Notes under the pieces: model-generated
Seen by the model: the letters and a program-made list of their open reading frames with translations, nothing else
The model's database searches: none
What the model was told of the DNA's origin: nothing
Part shown: positions 8,585 to 16,691 of the stretch, piece by piece
Layout: every line of letters starts with the position of its first letter
Numbering within the stretch: the first letter of the stretch is position 1
Position numbers and translations under genes: made by a program
Assembly: GCF_900129505.1 (NCBI RefSeq)
Contig: NZ_LT670818.1
Span: forward strand, 4,001,001 to 4,065,000
DNA: 64,000 nucleotides
From: Bradyrhizobium erythrophlei
GTDB lineage: Bacteria > Pseudomonadota > Alphaproteobacteria > Rhizobiales > Xanthobacteraceae
Direction: 5' to 3'

Positions 8585-8772
8585 CACCCCAAAATCCCGC
8601 GCCACGCCCTTCGCGCCACACCGCGCGAACAGCCCGACGTGCGCGCCACCACCGAGAGCGACGACTATGCCGAAGGTTTTACCCCTGACGCGGCAACGAG
8701 TAAGCCTCGCGCCCGCCAACACCACGACGCGCCTCGCGAACTAACGCATCTACCAACTTTGAGGACAGAAAC

Positions 8773-9135
8773 ATGACCACTTCCAACAATTCCGAGATTA
8801 TCGCGCTCTGCCTTCTCGTCGACTGCGACGGCGTCGCGCCGTACATCGCCTGCCGTGAGGACAGTGACGAACCGCAGCTATATGACGTTGACTATGACGC
8901 CATGTACGACGTCCAGGATTATGAGGCACGGGGTCTGAAGTCTCGCATCATTCCGATATTGCGTCACCGCAGCCGACATGGTCTCGACTTCGTTACAACC
9001 GGCGACTGCGCCGTCGCCCCGGCTGGCTTCAACGAGATAAAGGACGACGAACCGGCTTATGCCCCGTGGTGCTCCCGCGTGGATGCATGGTCTCGACTTC
9101 GTCCCCGGCGTGAAGAACCGAGGCGCCTGAGATGA
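8773..9135 (+). CDS. Hypothetical acidic protein of the replication module
   Basis: I do not recognise this 120-residue protein. The first 60 residues are acidic (DYDAMYDVQDYEARG), and the C terminus is basic (RPRREEPRRLR). It has a GAGGA ribosome site 7 bases before the ATG, and its TGA overlaps the next ATG (ATGA), so it is part of one operon with the primase. Codon use is sound over the whole frame. Confidence 0.65.
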   Translation: MTTSNNSEIIALCLLVDCDGVAPYIACREDSDEPQLYDVDYDAMYDVQDYEARGLKSRIIPILRHRSRHGLDFVTTGDCAVAPAGFNEIKDDEPAYAPWCSRVDAWSRLRPRREEPRRLR

Positions 9136-9347
9136 GCCTTGAACGCAAAATGCTGCGCATGCGCGCCCAACTTCTGAAGCACGCAAAATCGTTGCCTCAG
9201 ATTCCCTTCGACCAAGTGCAGAAGCCCGGCACCGTAACGCATGCGATTTTCGCGCACGATGCGGCATGTCGCGCCGCGCGAACGCATCGGCTTACGGATT
9301 GTAGCTGCGCCGCCGATGTTTCTTTTCACCGCGAACCGGCCGAGTGA
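9132..9347 (+). CDS. Hypothetical small protein upstream of primase
   Basis: This 71-residue ORF starts inside the stop of the previous gene and ends inside the GTG start of the primase gene, a four-base overlap on each side. That tight coupling is the main evidence that it is translated. The N terminus (MSLERKMLRMRAQLLKHAKSL) is a basic helix, and the C-terminal half has several His and Cys residues without a clear metal motif. No function can be given. Confidence 0.6.
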   Translation: MSLERKMLRMRAQLLKHAKSLPQIPFDQVQKPGTVTHAIFAHDAACRAARTHRLTDCSCAADVSFHREPAE

Positions 9348-11632
9348 GCATAATGACGACCAATGTAGTATGCTTGCCGGACAATACGAAGGCCCGAAGG
9401 CTGACTAACCGCGAAATCGCAGACGTGCTCGCCTCGGCTGGCGTGTATGTGTTTCAGACGATAGCTAAAACGCCGATCACGCCGCGATTCAATAGGGCTG
9501 ACGACGCGCTCACGGTAGCCGAGGTCGAAGAAGCCGTCGAAGAGTTCGAAACGAAGCACAAATACAAGCCGGTACAGGTTGGGGCCACGCGTGATCCCAA
9601 AAAGATCAAAAAGATGTACATGCGCAACATCGACGCCATGTGGTCGATCTCGTGCGGGCCGAGCAGGATTGTAGTTATAGACGCCGACCGAAAGGACGGT
9701 GGACCGGAAAAAATCGCAGCGCACTTCGAGAAGCATGGTCTGCCCGAAGGGTGCGTCGTCGTGCCGACTCAGAGCGGGGGCCGACACTACTATTTCAGCG
9801 ACCCCGATGGTAAGTTCACTAACAGCGCAGGACTTCTAAAAACGGATTACGGCTGCGACGTTCGCGGTAGGGGCGGTCAGTGCGTTGCGCCGGGCAGCAT
9901 TCGCGAGGACGGCAAGAGCTATGGCACTAGGAAGGATCTTCTGGCGCTTCGAGATGCGATACGCGACGGCACGCTGCCGCAGTTGCCCGATCATATCGTC
10001 GAGCTGATCGGCTCCGCTGGCGCAGCAAGCAAGAGCGTAACCGAGACCGAGCTGCTCCCCATCATCCAAGAGCTGCAAGAGACCGATTGGCCGGATCACG
10101 CCGATCTGTTCGATCCCGATCTCGGAACCTACGATCTCGAAGCGCTAAGGGCGAGCAACCCCGCGTTCGCCGAAGCGTACGACAACCCCGACAGCGATGT
10201 CTCCACCGGAAGGTGGGCGCTCGCGCAGGCAGTGTTGAAGAAGATCAGGATGCCCGTCACCCACCTCGCGGTGCTCTATGAGGGATGGGGCCACGCAGGC
10301 AACCAGACCGACGACGGCAAGGGCAGTGGCAACTACAATCTGCGCGACATCGCTCGCGAGTGGTACAAAAATCAAGGCGTGTACCAATCGGATGGCGCGG
10401 CGATGGGCGCTGTCGTCGACCCTGACGAAGAGTCCGAGCCGGAGCCGCGTGGCCTTCTATCATTCGCAGCGGACATCGCGCGCTTCACGGACCCCGAACA
10501 TATCATCGAGAACCTGTGCGCGCCCGGCCAGCTCGGCATGATCCACGGCGCGTCGAACGTCGGCAAAACCTTCGCGGTGATTCATTGCGGCGAAACGGTT
10601 GTCGCCGGAGACAAGTATTTCATTCGCAACGTCGAGCAGTCCGGCGTGCTCTATTGCTTCGGCGAAGGCCGCGAAGGCTTTCGCAACCGCCTCGCCGCCT
10701 ACCGCCGCCACCACAGCGGCCTAGACAACAAGGGTATGATTGTGCGCGACGGTATCCCGAACCTCGGCACGAAGCTCGCCAGGGCGATCAAGGAACTGTC
10801 CAAGGCGATTGACGAGTCGAACGAGATGTACGCCGAGCACGGCATGAAGCCGGTCAAGCTGGTGTTTCTAGACACGTTCGCCAAGGCGATAGCTGGGGCG
10901 CAAGAGAACGACACGTCGGTCGTGCAGCCGATCCTCAACGCGCTGCGCAAGCTGGCGCGCGACAAGGGCGTCTGCATCATACTGATACATCACAGCGGCA
11001 AAGACACGATGCTCGGCGCACGCGGTTCGAGCGCCATCATCGCCGACATGGATTTCAATCTTGAGATCGTCGACCACAACGAGGCGAAGAAGCGCAAAAT
11101 CAAAGGGGTCAACCCCGGCCAGCTTGCGATCATCTCGCCGAAGATGCGCGACGCCAATAAGAGCGGCATCCACGTCTTCAAGCTCGAAGAGGTCGAGCTA
11201 GGCCATAACAAATGGCACAACCCCGTCACGTCGATGGTTGTCACCCCCATCCTGCCGTCCGATGGCGCAGCCATGGGCGCTGTGACCGATGACGAAGAGC
11301 CCGCCGCGACTGCCGACGCCCTGACGGCCGATCAGAATCGCCAGGACGAGGCGAAGCGCCAAGCGTTGCTGGTCAAGGTGCGCGAGGCGATGTCAGGCGT
11401 GTCCAAGATCGTCGGCGCAGAGCTGCAAGCGCCGCTCGCCGAGATCGAGCGCAAGCTGAAGGTTCTCGACGATCTGAAAAAGGATAGCGGCACGAACTAC
11501 GCTCGCGAGCTGAAGCAGCTTCTATTCCGTGGCGAGCCCGCCGAGCTGCTCGACAATGGCTGGCTGAGATTCCAACCGGGCACCGGCCGCAAACCGAGTT
11601 GCCTGATCTTCACGCCCAAGAGGAACACATGA
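9344..11632 (+). CDS. Primase-polymerase / RepA-like helicase
   Basis: The 762-residue protein joins an N-terminal prim-pol domain to a RecA-fold ATPase. Prim-pol signs are D113-A-D115 (VVIDADRKDG) and H148 in SGGRHYYF, then the GCDVRGRGGQCVAPGS loop, as in bifunctional primase/polymerases of plasmids and phage satellites. The ATPase has Walker A GASNVGKT at 402-409, Walker B LVFLDTF with D510, and the IHHSGKD sensor, matching RepA-like AAA_25 helicases. It should start replication of the element. The start is GTG 9344 or ATG 9353. The linkers before and after the ATPase both contain SDGAAMGAV (from residues 349 and 639). Iterons follow about 0.3 kb downstream. Confidence 0.88.
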   Translation: MSIMTTNVVCLPDNTKARRLTNREIADVLASAGVYVFQTIAKTPITPRFNRADDALTVAEVEEAVEEFETKHKYKPVQVGATRDPKKIKKMYMRNIDAMWSISCGPSRIVVIDADRKDGGPEKIAAHFEKHGLPEGCVVVPTQSGGRHYYFSDPDGKFTNSAGLLKTDYGCDVRGRGGQCVAPGSIREDGKSYGTRKDLLALRDAIRDGTLPQLPDHIVELIGSAGAASKSVTETELLPIIQELQETDWPDHADLFDPDLGTYDLEALRASNPAFAEAYDNPDSDVSTGRWALAQAVLKKIRMPVTHLAVLYEGWGHAGNQTDDGKGSGNYNLRDIAREWYKNQGVYQSDGAAMGAVVDPDEESEPEPRGLLSFAADIARFTDPEHIIENLCAPGQLGMIHGASNVGKTFAVIHCGETVVAGDKYFIRNVEQSGVLYCFGEGREGFRNRLAAYRRHHSGLDNKGMIVRDGIPNLGTKLARAIKELSKAIDESNEMYAEHGMKPVKLVFLDTFAKAIAGAQENDTSVVQPILNALRKLARDKGVCIILIHHSGKDTMLGARGSSAIIADMDFNLEIVDHNEAKKRKIKGVNPGQLAIISPKMRDANKSGIHVFKLEEVELGHNKWHNPVTSMVVTPILPSDGAAMGAVTDDEEPAATADALTADQNRQDEAKRQALLVKVREAMSGVSKIVGAELQAPLAEIERKLKVLDDLKKDSGTNYARELKQLLFRGEPAELLDNGWLRFQPGTGRKPSCLIFTPKRNT

Positions 11633-11880
11633 CGGGGGCACCCGATTTTATACGCGGCGGCCAGGGCTATTGGAAGGTCCACAACGTGCCCCACGTTCGC
11701 AAGCTCGACGGCCAGCCCACAATGCTGACCGTTTGGAAATCCTTCTGTGCGAAGTGCGGAGGCCCGTTCGAGACGACCATCAGCGCCGCCGACGAGAGGG
11801 GTCCGCAGAACAGACGGTGCTTCGATCACCGCGCGCCGGGCAGGGCGGTCGAGCGTCGGAAACGGAAAAAGAAGAAATAG
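11629..11880 (+). CDS. Small Cys/His protein, last gene of the replication operon
   Basis: The ATG overlaps the primase stop (ATGA), giving an 83-residue product. The pattern CAKC, then after about 20 residues RRCFDH, could bind one zinc ion, so a zinc-ribbon-like DNA- or protein-binding role is possible. The tail RRKRKKKK is strongly basic and fits nucleic-acid contact. I do not recognise the family. A terminator follows directly. Confidence 0.65.
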   Translation: MTGAPDFIRGGQGYWKVHNVPHVRKLDGQPTMLTVWKSFCAKCGGPFETTISAADERGPQNRRCFDHRAPGRAVERRKRKKKK

Positions 11881-11881
11881 A

Positions 11882-11905
11882 GCCGCCTCCCGGCGGTTTT
11901 CTTTT
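11882..11905 (+). terminator. Rho-independent terminator of the replication operon
   Basis: CCGCC and GGCGG pair around a TCCC loop and are followed by TTTTCTTTT, two bases after the stop of the zinc-ribbon-like gene. Confidence 0.8.
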
Positions 11906-11947
11906 GGGTCGGAATCAGCCTGTTTCCGAGGCGTCCTAACAGCCCTT

Positions 11948-12231
11948 GATGAATTGAAGCCGTTGAAAACATAGGGGTTCTAGGTTTTCGCTTCAAACGC
12001 ATCAACGGTAAGCACGGATCGCGCGTACGGTTCGGGAGGGCTCGGCGACAGCGGTTTGAAGCGTTTGAAGCGATGGCTTGATGAATTGTAGTATTTGAAA
12101 TCATTTAGCTTTTAGCTTTTCGCTTCAAACGCTTCAAACTCATCAAAAATGGCTTTTCGGCTCCAACGCTTCAAACTCATCAAGCACCCCCCCTACAGAG
12201 TAGGGGGTGCTGGTGGAAGCGTTTTGAAGAG
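11948..12231. repeat. Iteron cluster, putative replication origin
   Basis: The 9-mer CGCTTCAAA (or its complement TTTGAAGCG) occurs exactly at 11989, 12055, 12064, 12121, 12130 and 12167, with degenerate copies nearby. Two direct copies at 12055-12072 and two inverted copies at 12121-12138 make an 18-base inverted repeat around an AT-rich 48-base spacer. A companion motif TTGATGA / TCATCAA recurs at about 11948, 12079, 12141 and 12177. A GC-rich hairpin follows at 12184-12210. Directly downstream of a primase-helicase operon, this is the usual place and shape of an iteron-type origin. Confidence 0.7.
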
Positions 12232-13067
12232 CCAAACGTCGGACAGTCTGAAAGTCGCAACGCCGCTCAGTTCGTTAGTATCGCTTGTGAAGAAGGTGGG
12301 GTGATAAAACACTTCGTTACCGGAGCAGCATGATCGACCCCCATGCTTTCACCAACCCGTAGCGCCTTCACGATCTGCTTTCGCTGCGCGGGTCTCAACG
12401 GGATGAAACACCCAACTGGATCATCTAAAATCTTTGGCGGGTAGCACCGAGCCTGCGCATGTTTTCAATGGCCCCGCAGCGCCCTTCTAACCGTCCTCTC
12501 ATGCGTTTGTTTGCGATGGATGGGGGGTTGGGGTCTGCTTGTGGCACGCGCCCCCTAAACCGCCCCCTTGCGCCCTTCGACCTTTCGTATGTAGCACCGT
12601 GCAATTTAACGCGCGGGTCCCTCCCGGCGGGGGGTGGCCCACCGGGGGCATTCGCCGCCCCCGAGAAATCGCACCACTTTATCGAAAATCGTGACTCTTG
12701 ATCGCGCGGCGGTTGGTCGAGTTATTGCTTCCCCAGACGGCCCATGCTGCCTCTATTCGCGATGCGCTCGTATAAACCCCATTCAGCTGTTGGCCTCCAC
12801 CGTTGATGGGTCATTCAGTCGGGCAGGGTTTGTAGTGCGGCCGTGTCGTCTCACCAGGTGCAGGTGATGGCTTTCGATGTTTGACGGGCATCTGACAGCT
12901 CATCTATCTATCGCGGGGTGAAGCCGCCGGCGCAATTGCGGACGGGGGAAATAAAGGCGACGCTAGGTGTCATTCCAAAATGCGCTAACAGGTTGCGACA
13001 ACCGAGGCGAGCCGATAAGATATATTCAATTCAGGCCTGCATTGCGGTTAAGCTTGTGTGGTGACCA
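12232..13067. other. Noncoding region after the iterons
   Basis: No supported gene is seen in about 840 bases. A stretch of about 65 codons is open on the minus strand near 12270-12460 (it contains a readable GCFIPLRPAQRKQIVKALRV segment) but lacks a start and may be a decayed gene. The part near 12600-12660 is very GC-rich with runs of G. The right end should hold the promoter of the MORN gene. Confidence 0.5.
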
Positions 13068-14897
13068 ATGATGCTGACTTTACGCGCGCTTGCATTCCCC
13101 ACTACCGTCGGTGTTTACCTCCTTCTTTCGTTTAGCCAGGTTTTCGCCGACGGTGCTTCGCTTCTCGCCGAAGGAGAGGTCGTCGAGACGGTATTGTCTG
13201 ATGCTATGCCCAATGAAGCTGGGAAATGGGTCACCAAAGTACAGCAAATATTCAATTCGGATTTGCAGAGGATTGAACGACGAGAATATGAGTATTTTGA
13301 TCCTATCCCAAGTCGTCAATTAGACGTCACCTGGTATCCAAAAGTCTTTAAGCTCGACAAAGCAGGCCGAATTACTGGCGTTGGTCGTTTAGTGTGGAGA
13401 GAGCGAAGCAGTTTGGTCTGGGACCCTAACGGTATTGTCGGTATCTTCGACGGAGAAATGCGACAGGGGCGTCCCAATGGCCAGGGCGAATGGATCTCCA
13501 ATGCGGGTCTCGTGTACGACGGCGCGTGGAAAGATGGGAGGCCCAACGGTTATGGGCGTCTGAAGCTGCCGAGCGGCGAAGAATATACGGGTGAACTTGC
13601 GAACGGAAAAGCTGAGGGTAAGGGCCGTGTGTTTGACGTAACGGGAGAAGTTTTCGAAGGAACGTTTTCTGGCGGCCTGCGCCACGGTCGAGGGACGAGT
13701 TATCTCCCGTCAGGTTTTTCATACAACAGTATTTGGGCTCGGGGCGTAGAAGAGCCGCTCTCTCGTCGTGTGCGGCTTGCGCAACTCGGTTCATCGGGAT
13801 TGGGCTCAGAAGATTTCCGCTTCGGCGTCACTGTTCAGGAAAAGCCGCGTTTGCGAGGAACAGTAGCTGACCCTGAAACCTTTGTGACGTATCATGCCTC
13901 GGTCGGCAAAGAGGTGAAGGTCGAGCCTGCCAACAAAGATCTTATGGCTATCTGGAAAGGGAACGGCGAGATTCAGACGGAGCCGGGTGACGAATTCCGC
14001 GACGGTTTGATCGGGTTTAACAAGAAATATATCGACTCTCTTCCGCCGACTTTTGTCTTGGAATTTCAGAACCGCTCTTCAAGTCCAATTGAAATTCGGT
14101 CGCTGAAACTAGATGTCGCAGAAAGCCGTACCGATCTCCAACCTGCTATTCAGATGATGGTTTCGGGCGACTACATTTGCCAAGGCGACACCTTCTCAGC
14201 TATGTACAAACTGCAGAATTTCGGTTGGTCACCGGCAAGAGGCGCCGAATTGCACTTCTCTTTTATTTCACCGGATCAAAAATCTGTGCCGCAGCCGCAG
14301 GTTACAAAGCCGATTGGAGATTTTGCTGGTAACAAAGAGGTCAACTTAGAAAGTGAATTGGCGCAAGCACACGTTAATGTGGCGCGGCTTAAGCAGTTAG
14401 CGAAGCGCGGTATCCCCTGTCCATCGGGTAGCTTGAATGCTTGCTTGGAAAACGCCCGGTCAAATCCGTTGTTTGGTACGCTCGGGCCAAAGCTCGGGCT
14501 AAATCAGAGCCAAATCGTTGTCAATGCTGCCGGATCTCTGCAATACAGTTGGGTAGATAGCCAAGGGAAAGAACACAATCGCTCGTCTCCTTTCAGGGTA
14601 GCTGTTGGGCTTGGGAAAATTGTCGAGCAGACGGAATGCGGAGAGGGACCTGCAATTCAACCAGTCAAAGTGGATTCAACGAAGCTAGATCTTGACAAGA
14701 CGAATTATACTATTCCTATCCAATTTGAACGAAAGATTGAAGCAAAGAAGATGGCTCGCTTCACGCTTCCGCTTGATGCAGTGAAGTCCTCAGAGCATTC
14801 TTTCCGCATCATTGCGAATCTCTCGGATGGACGTGAGATAACGTCGCTGCCAATTAGGCTTTTATATTACCGTCCAAAGCCTCTGGCGGAAAACTAG
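13068..14897 (+). CDS. Secreted MORN-repeat protein with large unknown C-terminal part
   Basis: The 609-residue product starts with a signal peptide (hydrophobic core to about residue 26, FADGA cleavage region), so it is exported. About residues 127-210 hold four MORN repeats (FDGEMRQGRPNGQGEW, YDGAWKDGRPNGYGRL, YTGELANGKAEGKGR, FEGTFSGGLRHGRGT). MORN repeats form beta-hairpin arrays that bind proteins or membranes. The remaining 400 residues look like beta-rich domains (IRSLKLDVAESRTDL, FRIIANLSDGREI) and I do not recognise them. Base composition is lower in GC than the backbone. The stop overlaps the convergent Memo-CapA gene by four bases. Either of two adjacent ATGs may start it. Confidence 0.8.
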   Translation: MMLTLRALAFPTTVGVYLLLSFSQVFADGASLLAEGEVVETVLSDAMPNEAGKWVTKVQQIFNSDLQRIERREYEYFDPIPSRQLDVTWYPKVFKLDKAGRITGVGRLVWRERSSLVWDPNGIVGIFDGEMRQGRPNGQGEWISNAGLVYDGAWKDGRPNGYGRLKLPSGEEYTGELANGKAEGKGRVFDVTGEVFEGTFSGGLRHGRGTSYLPSGFSYNSIWARGVEEPLSRRVRLAQLGSSGLGSEDFRFGVTVQEKPRLRGTVADPETFVTYHASVGKEVKVEPANKDLMAIWKGNGEIQTEPGDEFRDGLIGFNKKYIDSLPPTFVLEFQNRSSSPIEIRSLKLDVAESRTDLQPAIQMMVSGDYICQGDTFSAMYKLQNFGWSPARGAELHFSFISPDQKSVPQPQVTKPIGDFAGNKEVNLESELAQAHVNVARLKQLAKRGIPCPSGSLNACLENARSNPLFGTLGPKLGLNQSQIVVNAAGSLQYSWVDSQGKEHNRSSPFRVAVGLGKIVEQTECGEGPAIQPVKVDSTKLDLDKTNYTIPIQFERKIEAKKMARFTLPLDAVKSSEHSFRIIANLSDGREITSLPIRLLYYRPKPLAEN

Positions 14898-16609
14898 CGG
14901 TAAGGAGTTGGGTTAGCGGCAGCGCCCAGGTCGTAGAAATTAGGAATCGGTATCAACCGAGCAGCGAAGGTGCCTTGTTTAAATACGCGCAGCTCTAACA
15001 AAGCGCCGCTTCCACGTGGGCTTCGCTGATCAAATAAAAAATTTCCTAGTGAATAGACCATCAAAGATTGTCCGCTTCCAACCATAGCTAGGTTAGTGCT
15101 CGCCTGGTGGCTATGTGCACCTATCACCAAATCTATGCCGCAAGATGCAAGGCGTTCCGCAATGTCTTTTTCTTGCTGTCTCGGCGACGATACATATTCA
15201 GCCCCCCAATGCACCAGGGCAACGAGGGGTGGTGCAGCTACCACATTGCAAACCTTTTGGATGGAGCTCTTCAACGAGCTGCTATCGGGCGCTATAACAG
15301 CATAATTTTTGAAGTCGCCTGAGCCGACGAAGTTTAACGTCAGCAATCTGAATGCACCAAGGTCGGTAACGCCCATGTGGTGGAGTCCGCGAATATTTCT
15401 CCGACTCAACGCTTTTTCGCTTGCTGCCATGCCATCCGACCCAAGATCGAAGCTATGGTTGTTCGCCAACCCGGCTGCAGTTGCGTTGATCTCCTGCAGG
15501 ATCGGTCCTGCTAGCCTATCGTCCATTATATGACGCTCAGTGGGCACACCAATTGGTGGGTCATCGGAGATCACGCCCTCAAGGTTCACGACCATCGGGA
15601 GGCCATTCGTATGGTGTATTATCTCGCTGACGATAGTCGCTCTTGCAACAGAGTTAAAAAGCAATGGATTGAACCCGCGCCCGAGGAAGACGTCGCCGCC
15701 GAAGAACGTGGTCTGTTGATCTTTGTACATTAGCTGAGACAGATCAGCAGGATCTTTCGCGTAAGCAGTAACAACATAACTTGTCGAAGGTGCGTCGTGA
15801 TCCGTATATTCGGATGAATTCCTATTCGCTAACACTGCCGAGTGGCTGCCAAAAACATCGCGCTGCAGTCGCATCTGAACATACTGCGCCGCTTTTGAAT
15901 CGAGATGGTCCGCTTGACGTAGGTCCGCAATTATTTCGGGGTCACCTTGTGAAATGACGTTTAGTGTTTCTTGATCTCGAAATCGCGCGACCCTAGGCAG
16001 TAGGTAGTGAGAGTAGTCCGTGGATTGGACAATGAGTGTGCGAGGCGTAATGATTTGCGTGAGCAAATCAACAATCGCTTTCCATTGCGTTTCGTCCGCT
16101 TGAACCTGCAATGCTATTGGGACAATCGGTGTGTCAGGAAATACTGCCCGTAGAAAGGGCAGTACGGCAGTAATTCCATGCTCTTGCGAGAAAAGATCAG
16201 AATCGTCCACCAAATCCGACCTCTGTATCAGAAATGTAGCTGCTGCTACATCGGTGGATGTTGGCCCGAAGGCCGTCTCAAAGTCGCGCCGAGTAGTCGC
16301 AATGGGAAGGCGGCTCTTTCTGAAGTGGTCGGGGGAAATTACGACTATGTGGTCGTACTTGTTCCCCGCTGCTGCCCAGATCCCTCTCGCGATCAGATCC
16401 GCAGCGAGCAAATGATGTGGGACGGTAACGCCTGTGATCGGCAAGGGTGTCGAACGTGTTGGACGTTCTCTCTCCAGAGCATCGCTAAAGACAGAGGTAT
16501 CAGCCGGATTCCGAGGAAAGCGCTCGAGGACATCCGAAGCATTTGCAGCAGTATTTGCGATGCCGACAAATATTAAGGCCAGCACACCGGAGTACTTACT
16601 ACGTCTCAT
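14894..16609 (-). CDS. Exported Memo (AMMECR1-B)-like / CapA-like metallophosphatase fusion
   Basis: Two domains are joined. Residues about 57-285 look like the Memo/AmmeMemoRadiSam B family: VPHH at 63-66, SPDH at 92-95, EHGITAVLPFLRAVFPDTPIVPI from 143, and STDYSHY at 196-202, which include the metal-site histidines of that family. Residues about 300-560 are CapA/PGA-type calcineurin-like: GGDVFLGRG, NLEG at 342-345, NNHSFDLG at 383-390, HWGAEY at 467-472, GAHSHQ at 497-502 and SLGNFLFDQ. CapA proteins act in poly-gamma-glutamate export or polymer handling. The N-terminal hydrophobic stretch with ANA suggests export. I know of no standard fusion of this kind. The substrate is unknown. Confidence 0.8.
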   Translation of the reverse strand: MRRSKYSGVLALIFVGIANTAANASDVLERFPRNPADTSVFSDALERERPTRSTPLPITGVTVPHHLLAADLIARGIWAAAGNKYDHIVVISPDHFRKSRLPIATTRRDFETAFGPTSTDVAAATFLIQRSDLVDDSDLFSQEHGITAVLPFLRAVFPDTPIVPIALQVQADETQWKAIVDLLTQIITPRTLIVQSTDYSHYLLPRVARFRDQETLNVISQGDPEIIADLRQADHLDSKAAQYVQMRLQRDVFGSHSAVLANRNSSEYTDHDAPSTSYVVTAYAKDPADLSQLMYKDQQTTFFGGDVFLGRGFNPLLFNSVARATIVSEIIHHTNGLPMVVNLEGVISDDPPIGVPTERHIMDDRLAGPILQEINATAAGLANNHSFDLGSDGMAASEKALSRRNIRGLHHMGVTDLGAFRLLTLNFVGSGDFKNYAVIAPDSSSLKSSIQKVCNVVAAPPLVALVHWGAEYVSSPRQQEKDIAERLASCGIDLVIGAHSHQASTNLAMVGSGQSLMVYSLGNFLFDQRSPRGSGALLELRVFKQGTFAARLIPIPNFYDLGAAANPTPYR

Positions 16610-16691
16610 TGTTTCTTTCCCCGCACTGCCTTGCTGTCAAATTAGTGTGCTACTATAAGTAGCGTATCTGCACAGGGTTAGCTAGTTCGTG

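Noticed and set aside
11948..12231. CRISPR array
   Set aside because: The repeats are 9-mers in both orientations without uniform spacers, so they fit iterons and not CRISPR. No cas genes are present.
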